Origin: Streptomyces sp. TLI_105
Lineage (GTDB): Bacteria > Actinomycetota > Actinomycetes > Streptomycetales > Streptomycetaceae
NCBI RefSeq assembly: GCF_900105415.1
Contig: NZ_FNSM01000001.1
Span: forward strand, 6,318,501-6,382,500
Direction: 5' to 3'
Length of the DNA stretch: 64,000 nt
Under the pieces are notes generated by a model, which had not been told where the DNA came from, did no database searches, and saw only the letters and a program-made list of their open reading frames with translations. Position 1 is the stretch's first letter. Each line of letters begins with the position of its first letter. The position numbers were made by a program, and so were the translations under genes. Shown one piece after another: positions 34,988-43,927 of this stretch.

Positions 34988-35359
34988 GTGGCTACCGAAG
35001 CACCGCCGCCCAGAAACGGCACGGAGACCGTCCACGATCCCGCGTCGCCCACGACGGAGCAGTTCATCGAGGTGCAGGAAGGCGCGGAGTTCGGCGAACT
35101 GCGCCGGACGTACCGCTCCTTCGCCTTCCCCCTCACCCTGGCCTTCATCGCCTGGTACCTGCTGTACGTGCTGCTCTCCAACTACGCGGGCGACTTCATG
35201 GGGACCAAGCTGTTCGGCAACGTCAACGTGGCGCTCGTCCTCGGCCTCGGCCAGTTCGCCACCACGTTCCTCATCGCCTGGCTCTACTCCCGACACGCGG
35301 CGAACCGCCTCGACCCCCGGGCCGAGGCCATCAAGCACCGTATGGAGGGCGACGCATGA
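34988..35359 (+). CDS. DUF485 domain membrane protein
   Basis: A 123-residue protein with two transmembrane helices (about residues 43-62 and 78-98) and the DUF485 pattern (ELRRTYRSFAFPLTLAFIAWYLLYVLL). DUF485 proteins are usually encoded directly before SSS-family acetate or monocarboxylate symporters, as here, where the stop overlaps the next start (ATGA). The GTG at 34988 follows AGGAG; starts further upstream have no such site. Confidence 0.88.
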   Translation: MATEAPPPRNGTETVHDPASPTTEQFIEVQEGAEFGELRRTYRSFAFPLTLAFIAWYLLYVLLSNYAGDFMGTKLFGNVNVALVLGLGQFATTFLIAWLYSRHAANRLDPRAEAIKHRMEGDA

Positions 35360-36981
35360 GCACCCCCGTCCTGCTCGCGGCGGGCAACGCCACCACCGAG
35401 CACCGGCCCCTGATCATCGCCCTGTTCGGCGCCTTCGTCGTCGCCACCCTCGTCATCACCGTCTGGGCCGGCCGCCAGACCCGCAGCGCCGCCGACTTCT
35501 ACGCCGGCGGACGCCAGTTCACCGGCTTCCAGAACGGCCTCGCGATCTCCGGCGACTACATGTCCGCCGCGTCCTTCCTCGGCATCGCCGGAGCCATCGC
35601 CCTCTTCGGCTACGACGGTTTCCTCTACTCGATCGGCTTCCTCGTCGCCTGGCTCGTCGCCCTGCTCCTGGTCGCCGAACCCCTGCGCAACTCCGGCCGG
35701 TTCACCATGGGCGACGTCCTCGCCTACCGGATGCGCCAGAGGCCCGTCCGCACCGCCGCCGGCACCTCGACCATCGTCGTCTCGATCTTCTACCTGCTCG
35801 CCCAGATGGCGGGCGCGGGCGTCCTCGTCTCGCTCCTGCTCGGCATCACCAGCGACGGCGGCAAGGTCGCGATCGTCGCCCTGGTCGGCCTCCTGATGAT
35901 CGTGTACGTGACGATCGGCGGCATGAAGGGCACCACCTGGGTGCAGATGGTCAAGGCCGTCCTGCTCATCGTCGGCACCCTGCTGATCACCTTCCTCATC
36001 CTCCTCAAGTTCCACTTCAACATCTCGGAGCTGCTCGGCGCGGCCGCCACCAACAGCGGCAAGGGCGACGCCTTCCTGGAGCCCGGCCTCAAGTACGGCG
36101 CCACCGCCATCTCCAAGCTGGACTTCCTCTCGCTCGGCATCGCGCTCGTCCTCGGCACGGCCGGCCTGCCCCACATCCTGATCCGCTTCTACACGGTGCC
36201 GACCGCCAAGGCCGCCCGTAAGTCCGTCAACTGGGCCATCGGCATCATCGGCGCCTTCTACCTGATGACGATCGTCCTCGGCTTCGGCGCCGCCGCCCTC
36301 CTCAAGAACAGCGACATCGTCGCCTCCAACAAGGCCGGCAACACGGCGGCCCCGCTCGCCGCCCTGGAGATCGGCGGCGGCCCCGACTCCACCGGCGGCG
36401 CGATCCTCCTCGCCGTCATCTCCGCCGTCGCCTTCGCGACCATCCTCGCCGTCGTCGCCGGCCTGACCCTGGCCTCCTCCTCGTCCTTCGCGCACGACAT
36501 CTACGCCAACGTCATCCGGCGCGGGAAGGCCACCGAGCAGGAGGAGGTGCGGGCCGCCCGCTGGGCGACCGTCCTCATCGGCGTCGTCTCCATCGCGCTC
36601 GGCGCCCTCGCCCGCGACCTCAACGTCGCCGGCCTGGTCGCCCTCGCCTTCGCGGTCGCCGCCTCGGCCAACCTGCCGACGATCCTCTACTCGCTCTTCT
36701 GGAAGCGGTTCACCACCCAGGGCGCCCTGTGGTCGATCTACGGCGGTCTCATCTCCGCCGTCGTCCTCGTGATCTTCTCGCCGGTCGTCTCCGGCAAGCC
36801 CACGTCGATGTTCAAGACGGTGGACTTCTACTGGTTCCCGCTGGAGAACCCCGGCCTCGTCTCCATCCCGCTCGGCTTCCTGCTCGGCTGGCTCGGCTCG
36901 ATCCTCTCCAAGGAGGAGCCGGACAAGGGCAAGTACGCGGAACTGGAGGTCAAGTCCCTCACCGGAGTCGGAGCGCACTGA
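35356..36981 (+). CDS. actP: Cation/acetate symporter (SSS family)
   Basis: A 541-residue sodium:solute symporter with about 13 hydrophobic segments. The N-terminal pattern ADFYAGGRQFTGFQNGLAISGDYMSAASFLG is characteristic of the ActP/MctC acetate and pyruvate branch. The pairing with DUF485 supports uptake of acetate or other short monocarboxylates. The symbol is by family and is not proven for this copy. A strong hairpin follows the gene. Confidence 0.88.
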   Translation: MSTPVLLAAGNATTEHRPLIIALFGAFVVATLVITVWAGRQTRSAADFYAGGRQFTGFQNGLAISGDYMSAASFLGIAGAIALFGYDGFLYSIGFLVAWLVALLLVAEPLRNSGRFTMGDVLAYRMRQRPVRTAAGTSTIVVSIFYLLAQMAGAGVLVSLLLGITSDGGKVAIVALVGLLMIVYVTIGGMKGTTWVQMVKAVLLIVGTLLITFLILLKFHFNISELLGAAATNSGKGDAFLEPGLKYGATAISKLDFLSLGIALVLGTAGLPHILIRFYTVPTAKAARKSVNWAIGIIGAFYLMTIVLGFGAAALLKNSDIVASNKAGNTAAPLAALEIGGGPDSTGGAILLAVISAVAFATILAVVAGLTLASSSSFAHDIYANVIRRGKATEQEEVRAARWATVLIGVVSIALGALARDLNVAGLVALAFAVAASANLPTILYSLFWKRFTTQGALWSIYGGLISAVVLVIFSPVVSGKPTSMFKTVDFYWFPLENPGLVSIPLGFLLGWLGSILSKEEPDKGKYAELEVKSLTGVGAH

Positions 36982-37008
36982 ACCGTATACGTTCCGCGAC
37001 CGTCCGAC

Positions 37009-37038
37009 GGCCGCGTCGTAGAGTTCTACGACGCGGCC
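37009..37038 (+). terminator. Hairpin terminator after the acetate symporter
   Basis: GGCCGCGTCGTAG (37009-37021) pairs with CTACGACGCGGCC (37026-37038) around a 4-base loop, 27 bases after the stop. Confidence 0.85.
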
Positions 37039-37132
37039 GCGTCGGTCCTCGTGACAATCTGCCCTGCTCGTTGTCCGTGCGCTCGCGTAGGCTCGAAGAA
37101 CACGCATCCGGAATACGGGGAGGGGGCCCACA

Positions 37133-38122
37133 GTGCTCATCGACACCTACGGCCGTGTGGCCACTGACCTGCGCGTCTCGCTCACTGACCGGTGCAATCT
37201 GCGCTGCACGTACTGCATGCCGGAAGAGGGCCTCCAGTGGCTCGCCAAGCCGGACCTGCTCACCGACGACGAGATCGTCCGGCTGATCCGCATCGCGGTC
37301 ACCGACCTCGGCGTCACCGAGGTCCGCTTCACCGGCGGCGAGCCGCTGCTCCGTCCCGGCCTCGTCGGGATCGTCGAGCGCTGCGCCGCCCTGGAGCCCC
37401 GCCCCCGGATGTCCCTGACCACCAACGGCATCGGGCTCAAGCGCACCGCCGCCGCCCTCAAGGCGGCCGGCCTCGACCGGGTCAACGTCTCCCTCGACAC
37501 CCTGCGCCCCGACGTCTTCAAGACCCTCACCCGGCGCGACCGCCACCAGGACGTCCTCGACGGCATGGCCGCCGCCCGCGAGGCCGGCCTCACCCCGGTC
37601 AAGGTCAACGCCGTCCTGATGCCCGGGCTCAACGCCGACGAGGCCCCCGACCTGCTGGCCTGGGCGGTCCAGGAGGGGTACGAGCTCCGCTTCATCGAGC
37701 AGATGCCCCTGGACGCCCAGCACGGCTGGAAGCGCGACGGCATGATCACCGCCGGGGACATCCTGGAGTCGCTGCGCACCCGCTTCACCCTCACGCCCGA
37801 GGGCTCCGAGGAGCGCGGCTCGGCCCCCGCCGAGCGCTGGGTGGTCGACGGCGGACCGCACACGGTCGGCGTCATCGCCTCCGTCACCCGCCCGTTCTGC
37901 CGGGCCTGCGACCGCACCCGCCTCACCGCCGACGGCCAGGTGCGCACCTGTCTCTTCGCGACCGAGGAGACGGACCTGCGGGCCGCGCTCCGCTCGGACG
38001 CCCCGGACGAGACGGTCGCGGAGATCTGGAAGAAGGCCATGTGGGGCAAGAAGGCGGGCTCGGGCCTCGACGACCCGAGCTTCCTCCAGCCCGAGCGCCC
38101 GATGTCGGCGATCGGCGGCTGA
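37133..38122 (+). CDS. moaA: GTP 3',8-cyclase (molybdenum cofactor biosynthesis)
   Basis: A 329-residue radical SAM enzyme that makes the first intermediate of molybdopterin from GTP. The N-terminal cluster motif is C21-x3-C25-x2-C28 (CNLRCTYC). The C-terminal cluster cysteines are in FCRACDRTRLTADGQVRTC, and the protein ends in the conserved GG dipeptide that supplies catalytic flexibility. The GTG start follows a GGGGAGGGGG ribosome-binding stretch. It is a single gene here, without other moa genes. Confidence 0.95.
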   Translation: MLIDTYGRVATDLRVSLTDRCNLRCTYCMPEEGLQWLAKPDLLTDDEIVRLIRIAVTDLGVTEVRFTGGEPLLRPGLVGIVERCAALEPRPRMSLTTNGIGLKRTAAALKAAGLDRVNVSLDTLRPDVFKTLTRRDRHQDVLDGMAAAREAGLTPVKVNAVLMPGLNADEAPDLLAWAVQEGYELRFIEQMPLDAQHGWKRDGMITAGDILESLRTRFTLTPEGSEERGSAPAERWVVDGGPHTVGVIASVTRPFCRACDRTRLTADGQVRTCLFATEETDLRAALRSDAPDETVAEIWKKAMWGKKAGSGLDDPSFLQPERPMSAIGG

Positions 38123-38151
38123 CGCCCAGGCCCTGATCCGCCGGGCGGGCC

Positions 38152-38373
38152 CTAGGAGTCCGGGTCCCCGGACTCCCACTCGCTCAGCGGCACGACGTCC
38201 TTCAGGAAGCCCCGTACACCCAGGAACTGGGAGAGGTGCTCGCGGTGCTCCTCGCACGCGAGCCAGGTCTTGCGGCGCTCGGGCGCGTGCAGCTTGGGGT
38301 TGTTCCACGCGAGGACCCAGACGGCGTCGGCGCGGCACCCCTTGGCGGAACAGATCGGCTTCTCTTCGCTCAC
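38152..38373 (-). CDS. Small conserved Cys-containing protein
   Basis: A 73-residue protein with cysteines in ICSAKGCRAD and WLACEEHREH, giving a C-x4-C ... C-x2-(E)-H pattern that could bind a metal. In streptomycetes it is often labelled acetone carboxylase, a name that I do not think its sequence supports. The GTG at 38373 fits the conserved N-terminus; the frame continues upstream without a better start. Function unknown. Confidence 0.8.
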   Translation of the reverse strand: MSEEKPICSAKGCRADAVWVLAWNNPKLHAPERRKTWLACEEHREHLSQFLGVRGFLKDVVPLSEWESGDPDS

Positions 38374-38522
38374 TGGACCATTGATCACCCGATCATTGTC
38401 CAGCAACAGCGATGCCGGGCAGCCACGGGGGGAGCTGCCCGGCATCGGTCCGTCGCTCCGACGGGGGATGCGGAGCGCGTAGGCAGTATGTCACGGCACA
38501 TGGGGTGCGGTGCACCGGATCG

Positions 38523-38849
38523 TCATGATTGATCTGAGGTTTTCTTGAGGTTCGGGGCGTCGAGCGCGGGGCGCACCGGAGGGGGGACGAAGGTGGAGGG
38601 AAGGGACGGAGCCCTCTCGCGTCCCGCGTTGGCGATCACCACGGCGATGTAGGGGAGCAGGAGGCCCAGGGCCAGCGCCACGAAGGCCACATGCCGTTCC
38701 ACGTTCCACAGCACCGTCGCGGCGATCACGGAGAGCGTCCGCACCGTCATCGAGATGACATAGCGACGCTGTCGCCCCCGTACGTCGTCGGCGAGCCCCT
38801 GCCGGGCCCCCGTGATCCGGAAGACCTCGGTCCCGCCATGCTTCGGCAT
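38523..38849 (-). CDS. DUF3099 membrane protein
   Basis: A 108-residue protein with two transmembrane helices (about residues 32-48 and 53-72) and the DUF3099 opening RITGARQGLADDVRGRQRRYVISM. The C-terminal 30 residues are Pro-rich and polar. The family is actinobacterial and has no assigned role. Confidence 0.88.
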   Translation of the reverse strand: MPKHGGTEVFRITGARQGLADDVRGRQRRYVISMTVRTLSVIAATVLWNVERHVAFVALALGLLLPYIAVVIANAGRERAPSLPSTFVPPPVRPALDAPNLKKTSDQS

Positions 38850-39018
38850 CGCCGCTCACCACCCACCGGTCGTGCCGGACCCTCCCCGGTCCGGTCCTCT
38901 CTCCACCGTACGCCCGCCCCGCGGGGCCGACGAGACCGGGGCACGTACGGCGGTGTCCGACATGCGCCGTATGGCCGATGGGCCGAGACTGGGCCCACAT
39001 GCGCACTAGGAGGCGATG

Positions 39019-39297
39019 ATGAGTTGGTTGTGGGCGATCATCGTGGGATTCGTCCTCGGTCTGATCGCGAAGGCGATCCTGCCCGGGAAGCAGCAGATCC
39101 CGCTCTGGCTGACGACCGTGTTCGGGATTCTCGGCAGCGTGCTCGGAAACGCGGTCGCGACCTGGATCGGAGTCAATGACACCAAGGGCATCGACTGGAC
39201 CCGGCACCTGCTCCAGCTGATCGGCGCCGTCGCCGTTGTCGGCGTGGGCGACATGCTGTGGGCCTCGATCAGGGGCAACAGAAGACAGCGCGCCTGA
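39019..39297 (+). CDS. GlsB/YeaQ/YmgE family stress-response membrane protein
   Basis: A 92-residue protein with three short hydrophobic segments and the family's conserved GxxxGxxAxxxxPG pattern (FVLGLIAKAILPGK). Members belong to the transglycosylase-associated (PF04226) family; the term refers to stress context rather than known activity. Two consecutive ATG codons exist; the second (39019) is five bases from AGGAGG and was chosen. Confidence 0.85.
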   Translation: MSWLWAIIVGFVLGLIAKAILPGKQQIPLWLTTVFGILGSVLGNAVATWIGVNDTKGIDWTRHLLQLIGAVAVVGVGDMLWASIRGNRRQRA

Positions 39298-39305
39298 GAA
39301 CGGCG

Positions 39306-39344
39306 AGAGGCCCGGTACGCGCACCGCGCGCGTACCGGGCCTCT
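39306..39344. terminator. Bidirectional hairpin terminator between glsB-like and tyrS
   Basis: A 16-bp stem (39306-39321 with 39329-39344) with a 7-base loop sits between the two convergent stop codons. Confidence 0.85.
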
Positions 39345-39356
39345 TCCATGATCCCG

Positions 39357-40622
39357 TCAGCCGGCGAACTCGATCGCCGCCAGGTTCTTCTTGCCGCGCC
39401 GCAGCACCAGCCACCGGCCGTGCAGCAGCTCCTCCGCCGACACCTCGGCGTCCTCGGCGGTCACCTTCGCGTTGTTCACGTAGGCCCCGCCCTCCTTCAC
39501 CGTGCGCCGCGCCGCCGACTTGCTCGCCACGAGGCCGACCTCGGCGAACAGGTCCACGACCTGGCCGAGCTCGGTCACGCGCGCGTGCGGCAGCTCGGAC
39601 AGCGCGGCGGCGAGCGTCGGCTCGTCCAGCCCGGCCAGGTCGCCCTGCCCGAACAGCGCCTTGGAGGCGTTGATGACGGCCGCGCACTGCTCGGTGCCGT
39701 GCACCAGGGTGGTGAGCTCCTCGGCGAGCGCCCGCTGGGCGGCACGCGCCTGCGGCCGCTCGGCGGTCTGCTCCTCCAGCTCCTCCAGCTCCTCGCGGGA
39801 CTTGAAGGACAGGATCCGCATGTACGTCGAGATGTCCCGGTCGTCCACGTTCAGCCAGAACTGGTAGAACGCGTACGGCGTGGTCATCTCCGGGTCCAGC
39901 CAGACGGCCCCGCCCTCGGTCTTGCCGAACTTGGTGCCGTCCGCCTTCACCATCAGCGGGGTCGCGAGCGCGTGCGCCTGCGCGCCCGGCTCCAGGCGGT
40001 GGATCAGGTCGAGGCCGGCCACCAGGTTGCCCCACTGGTCCGAGCCGCCCTGCTGGAGCGTGCAGCCGTAGCGGCGGTACAGCTCCAGGAAGTCCATGCC
40101 CTGGAGCAGCTGGTAGCTGAACTCGGTGTAGCTGATGCCCTGCTCGGACTCCAGACGCCGGGCGACGGAGTCCTTGGTCAGCATCTTGTTGACCCGGAAG
40201 TGCTTGCCGATGTCCCGCAGGAACTCGATCGCCGACATCCCGGCGGTCCAGTCCAGGTTGTTCACCATGACCGCCGCGTTCTCCCCCTCGAAGGAGAGGA
40301 AGGGCTCGATCTGCGAGCGCAGCCGGGTCACCCAGTTCGCGACCGTCTCGGGGTCGTTCAGGGTGCGCTCGGCCGTCGGACGCGGGTCGCCGATCTGCCC
40401 GGTGGCCCCGCCGACCAGCGCCAGCGGCCGGTGCCCGGCCTGCTGGAGCCGGCGGACGGTGAGGACCTGGACCAGGTGGCCGACGTGGAGACTGGCCGCG
40501 GTCGGGTCGAAACCGCAATAGAACGTGACGGGACCGTCCGCGAGAGCCTTGCGCAGTGCGTCCTCATCGGTGGACTGGGCGAACAGCCCGCGCCACTTCA
40601 GCTCATCGACGATGTCCGTCAC
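39357..40622 (-). CDS. tyrS: Tyrosine--tRNA ligase
   Basis: A 421-residue class I aminoacyl-tRNA synthetase. The HIGH-type motif is HVGH (in [10 protein letters not shown]) and the KMSKS-type loop is KFGKT. The tyrosine-pocket stretch [11 protein letters not shown] and [22 protein letters not shown] are typical. The C-terminal 65 residues form the S4-like RNA-binding domain. The GTG at 40622 follows AAGGAG; the frame could start at an ATG nine codons earlier, but that ribosome-binding site lies inside the extension. Confidence 0.95.
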   Translation of the reverse strand: MTDIVDELKWRGLFAQSTDEDALRKALADGPVTFYCGFDPTAASLHVGHLVQVLTVRRLQQAGHRPLALVGGATGQIGDPRPTAERTLNDPETVANWVTRLRSQIEPFLSFEGENAAVMVNNLDWTAGMSAIEFLRDIGKHFRVNKMLTKDSVARRLESEQGISYTEFSYQLLQGMDFLELYRRYGCTLQQGGSDQWGNLVAGLDLIHRLEPGAQAHALATPLMVKADGTKFGKTEGGAVWLDPEMTTPYAFYQFWLNVDDRDISTYMRILSFKSREELEELEEQTAERPQARAAQRALAEELTTLVHGTEQCAAVINASKALFGQGDLAGLDEPTLAAALSELPHARVTELGQVVDLFAEVGLVASKSAARRTVKEGGAYVNNAKVTAEDAEVSAEELLHGRWLVLRRGKKNLAAIEFAG

Positions 40623-40677
40623 GATCGTCAGTCTCCTTGTGATGCTCATGGGAAATGGTGGTCTCAGTCTAGGCGGG

Positions 40678-42069
40678 TCAGACCCCCTTGCTGACCGAGC
40701 TCATGTTGAAATCGGGGATCCGCAGGGCGGGCATCGCGGCCCGGGTGAACCAGTCGCTCCACTCGCGCGGCAGCGTCTTCTCCGTACGGCCCGCCTCCGT
40801 GGCCCGCGACAGCAGGTCCACCGGCGACTCGTTGAACCGGAAGTTGTTCACCTCGCCGACCACCTCGCCGTTCTCGACGAGGTAGACGCCGTCCCGGGTC
40901 AGCCCGGTCAGCAGCAGCGTCGCCGGGTCGACCTCGCGGATGTACCAGAGGCAGGTCAGCAGCAGGCCCCGCTCGGTGGAGGCCACCATCTCCTCCAGGG
41001 AGCGCTCGCCGCCGCCGTCCAGGATCAGGTTCCCCGCTCCCGGCGCCACGGGCAAGCGAGTAAGCCCCGCCGTGTGCCGGGTGGTGATCAGGTGCGCCAG
41101 GGCGCCGGCCTTCACCCAGTCGACCGGCCCGACCGGCAGACCGTTGTCGAAGACGGAGGAGTCGTCGCCGGAGGAGTGCGCGATCACGAACGGCGAGGAC
41201 TCCAGGCCCGGCTCGTTCGGGTCGCTGCGCAGCGTCAGCGGCAGCGGGGAGAGCGTCTCGCCGAGCCGGGTGCCGCCGCCGGGCTTGGAGAAGACCGTAC
41301 GGCCCTCCATCGCGTCCCGGGCCGCCGAGGACCACAGCTGGTAGATCATCAGGTCGGCCACGGCGGTCGGCGGCAGCAGCGTCTCGTACCGGCCGGCGGG
41401 CAGCTCGATCCGCCGCTCCGCCCAGCCGAGGCGGGTCGCCAGCTCGGCGTCGAGCGCGGCCGGGTCGACGTCCTTGAAGTCCCGGGTCGAGCGCCCGGCC
41501 CAGGCGGAGCGCGAGCGGTCCGGGGACTTGGCGTTGAGCTCCAGGGTCCCGTTGGGCTGGTCGTGGCGCAGCCGCAGCCCCGTGGACGTGCCCAGGTAGG
41601 TGGAGGTCAGCTCGTGGTGGGCGAAGCCGTAGAGCTCACGTCCGCCGGCACGCGCGCGTGCGAAGGCCTCGCCGAGCGCCGGGGCGAAGTCGGTGAAGAC
41701 GGCGGAGGAGGTCTCCGCCGGGGCGTCCGCGAAGTCGGGCGAGGCGGGCACGCCCTCCACCAGCGGCTGGGCGTCCTCGGCGGGCCCGGCGGCGCGCGCG
41801 GCGGCCTCGGCGGCCCGGACCAGGGGCTCCAGGTCGTCGACGGTCACGGCGGACCGCGAGACGACACCGGAGGCGGTGCCCTGGGCGCCGTCGACGGTCG
41901 CGATCACGGTGAGCGTCCGGCCCCGGGTCACCCCGTTCGTGGTGAGCGCGTTCCCGGCCCAGCGCAGATTGGCCGAGGACTCCTCGTCGGCGATGACGAC
42001 ACACCCGTCCGCGCGGGACAGCTCAAGGGCCCGCTCGACGATCTCGTACGGCTTGCTGACGCGGCTCAT
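40678..42069 (-). CDS. pmbA: TldD/PmbA family protein, PmbA (TldE) type
   Basis: A 463-residue metalloprotease-family partner of TldD. It has the family fold but lacks the HExxxH zinc motif, as expected for the non-catalytic PmbA/TldE subunit. Recognisable stretches are [11 protein letters not shown] and [15 protein letters not shown] near the C-terminus. TldD and TldE form a heterodimeric protease that digests unfolded peptides and, in some species, processes modified peptides. The start region is part of a 30-base duplication (see the repeat feature). Confidence 0.9.
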   Translation of the reverse strand: MSRVSKPYEIVERALELSRADGCVVIADEESSANLRWAGNALTTNGVTRGRTLTVIATVDGAQGTASGVVSRSAVTVDDLEPLVRAAEAAARAAGPAEDAQPLVEGVPASPDFADAPAETSSAVFTDFAPALGEAFARARAGGRELYGFAHHELTSTYLGTSTGLRLRHDQPNGTLELNAKSPDRSRSAWAGRSTRDFKDVDPAALDAELATRLGWAERRIELPAGRYETLLPPTAVADLMIYQLWSSAARDAMEGRTVFSKPGGGTRLGETLSPLPLTLRSDPNEPGLESSPFVIAHSSGDDSSVFDNGLPVGPVDWVKAGALAHLITTRHTAGLTRLPVAPGAGNLILDGGGERSLEEMVASTERGLLLTCLWYIREVDPATLLLTGLTRDGVYLVENGEVVGEVNNFRFNESPVDLLSRATEAGRTEKTLPREWSDWFTRAAMPALRIPDFNMSSVSKGV

Positions 42070-42095
42070 CGACCGGCCTCCTGCGTCGTGTTCAG
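42066..42095. repeat. 30-bp direct repeat, copy 1 (pmbA start)
   Basis: Identical over 30 bases to 42152-42181. On the minus strand this copy carries the ribosome-binding site GGAGG and the ATG of pmbA. Confidence 0.95.
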
Positions 42096-42106
42096 ACTGT
42101 GCTTAC

Positions 42107-42124
42107 CCGGGGGTCGACCCCCGG
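42107..42124. promoter_or_regulatory. 18-bp palindrome in the tldD-pmbA gap
   Basis: CCGGGGGTC/GACCCCCGG is perfectly self-complementary and lies within the 56-base segment between the two direct repeats. It could form a hairpin that lowers pmbA expression relative to tldD. Confidence 0.6.
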
Positions 42125-42151
42125 ACCCCCGGCAAAGGTCGTGGCGGGCGT

Positions 42152-42181
42152 TCATCGACCGGCCTCCTGCGTCGTGTTCAG
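42152..42181. repeat. 30-bp direct repeat, copy 2 (tldD end)
   Basis: Identical to 42066-42095. On the minus strand it encodes the last nine residues of TldD (LNTTQEAGR) and its stop codon. Confidence 0.95.
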
Positions 42182-43675
42182 GATGTTGACGCCCCGGAAG
42201 AGGGCGGACGGGCAGCCGTGCGAGACGGCGGCGACCTGGCCCGGCTGGGCCTTGCCGCAGTTGAAGGCGCCGCCGAGGACGTACGTCTGCGGGCCGCCGA
42301 CCTGCTCCATCGAGCCCCAGAAGTCGGTGGTCGTCGCCTGGTACGCCACGTCCCGCAGCTGTCCGGCGAGGCGGCCGTTCTCGATGCGGAAGAAGCGCTG
42401 GCCGGTGAACTGGAAGTTGTAGCGCTGCATGTCGATCGACCAGGACCGGTCGCCGACCACGTAGATGCCGCGCTCCACGCCCCCGATCAGGTCCTCCGTC
42501 GACAGACCGCCCGGGTCCGGCTGGAGCGAGACGTTCGCCATCCGCTGCACCGGGACGTGCGCGGGGGAGTCGGCGAAGGCGCAGCCGTTCGACCGGCCGA
42601 GGCCCGTGAGCTTCGCGATCCGCCGGTCCAGCTGGTAGCCGACGAGCGTGCCGTCCTTCACCAGGTCCCAGCTCTGCGCCTCGACGCCCTCGTCGTCGAA
42701 GCCGACCGTGGCGAGACCGTGCTCGGCGGTCCGGTCACCCGTCACGTTCATGATCGAGGAACCGTACGCCAGCTTGCCCAGCTGGTCGAAGGTGGCGAAG
42801 GAGGTGCCCGCGTAGGCCGCCTCGTAGCCCAGCGCCCGGTCCAGCTCGGTGGCGTGCCCGATGGACTCGTGGATCGTCAGCCACAGGTTCGACGGGTCGA
42901 CGACCAGGTCGTACCGGCCCGCCTCCACGCTCGGCGCCCGCATCTTCTCGGCGAGCAGCCCCGGGATCTCGTCGAGCTCCTTGTCCCAGTCCCAGCCGGT
43001 CCCCGTCAGGTACTCCCAGCCCCGCCCGACCGGCGGCGCGATCGTCCGCATCGAGTCGAACTCGCCGGTCGTCTCGTCCACGGCGACCGCCGTGAGCTGC
43101 GGGTGCAGCCGGACGCGCTGCTGGGTGGTCACGGTGCCGGCCGTGTCCGCGTAGAACTTGTTCTCGTGGACGGTGAGCAGCGAGGCGTCCACGTGCGCCA
43201 CGCCCTCCGCCCCGAGCAGCCGCGCGCTCCAGTCGGCGAGCAGCGCGCTCTTCTCCTCGGCGGGGACGGAGAACGGGTCGATCTCGTACGAGGAGACCCA
43301 CGTCTTCTCCGCGTGCACCGGCTCCCCGGCCAGCTCCACGCGCTCGTCCGAACCGGCCGCCGCGATCACCTTCGCCGACAGCTTGGCCATGGCGACCGCC
43401 TGCGAGGCGACCCGCGCGGCCCCGTCCATCGTCAGGTCGACGCCGGACGCGAAGCCCCAGGCCCCGCCGTGCACCACCCGCACCGCGTAGCCCAGGTCCG
43501 TGGTGTCCGAGGACCCGGACGGTTTGGCGTCGCGCAGCCGCCACGAGGCGCTGCGCACCCGCTCCAGGCGGAAGTCCGCGTGCTCGGCACCCAGCGCGCG
43601 CGCCCGGGCGAGCGCCGCGTCGGCGAGCGCCCGCAACGGCAGCGCGACGAACGAAGGGTCGATCTGATGGACCAC
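42152..43675 (-). CDS. tldD: TldD/PmbA family zinc metalloprotease, TldD type
   Basis: A 507-residue TldD homologue. The metal motif HExxxH occurs in IHESIGHATELD, preceded by DLVVDPSNLWLT. Other family parts are NYNFQFTGQRFFRIENGRLAG-like (YNFQFTGQRFFRIENG) and GCPSALFRGVNILNTTQEAG at the C-terminus. The GTG at 43675 gives a conserved-looking N-terminus (HQIDPSFVALPLRALADAA). It is the first gene of the pair and lies 82 bases before pmbA, with a duplicated junction between. Confidence 0.92.
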   Translation of the reverse strand: MVHQIDPSFVALPLRALADAALARARALGAEHADFRLERVRSASWRLRDAKPSGSSDTTDLGYAVRVVHGGAWGFASGVDLTMDGAARVASQAVAMAKLSAKVIAAAGSDERVELAGEPVHAEKTWVSSYEIDPFSVPAEEKSALLADWSARLLGAEGVAHVDASLLTVHENKFYADTAGTVTTQQRVRLHPQLTAVAVDETTGEFDSMRTIAPPVGRGWEYLTGTGWDWDKELDEIPGLLAEKMRAPSVEAGRYDLVVDPSNLWLTIHESIGHATELDRALGYEAAYAGTSFATFDQLGKLAYGSSIMNVTGDRTAEHGLATVGFDDEGVEAQSWDLVKDGTLVGYQLDRRIAKLTGLGRSNGCAFADSPAHVPVQRMANVSLQPDPGGLSTEDLIGGVERGIYVVGDRSWSIDMQRYNFQFTGQRFFRIENGRLAGQLRDVAYQATTTDFWGSMEQVGGPQTYVLGGAFNCGKAQPGQVAAVSHGCPSALFRGVNILNTTQEAGR

Positions 43676-43824
43676 GAGCGGCCTCGCTCTCGGCGATCGG
43701 AAGACGGCGGTTGAACTGTCCGGGAAGTCAATCACGGGACGGGCGGCCGAGTCCGCGCATTGGACCGGAGGGCGCCCCCGGCGCACCCGCGGGCCGGTCC
43801 GCACCGGCCCCGAGCTGTAGGGAC

Positions 43825-43854
43825 CCGACAGTGACGCCCGTACGCCACTGTCGG
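43825..43854. promoter_or_regulatory. Inverted repeat upstream of fabG
   Basis: CCGACAGTG (43825-43833) pairs with CACTGTCGG (43846-43854) around a 12-base loop. It lies about 75 bases before the fabG start in the gap between the divergent tldD and fabG genes, where an operator would be expected. Confidence 0.5.
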
Positions 43855-43927
43855 AGGTCGATTCCTCATGTCGGGGGCGATACCGATAGGTTTTCGGCTA
43901 CCAGACCGCTATCGAAAGGGTGATCCG

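Noticed and set aside
38152..38373. Acetone carboxylase subunit
   Set aside because: The name is applied to homologues, but a 73-residue Cys-containing protein does not match any known acetone carboxylase subunit.
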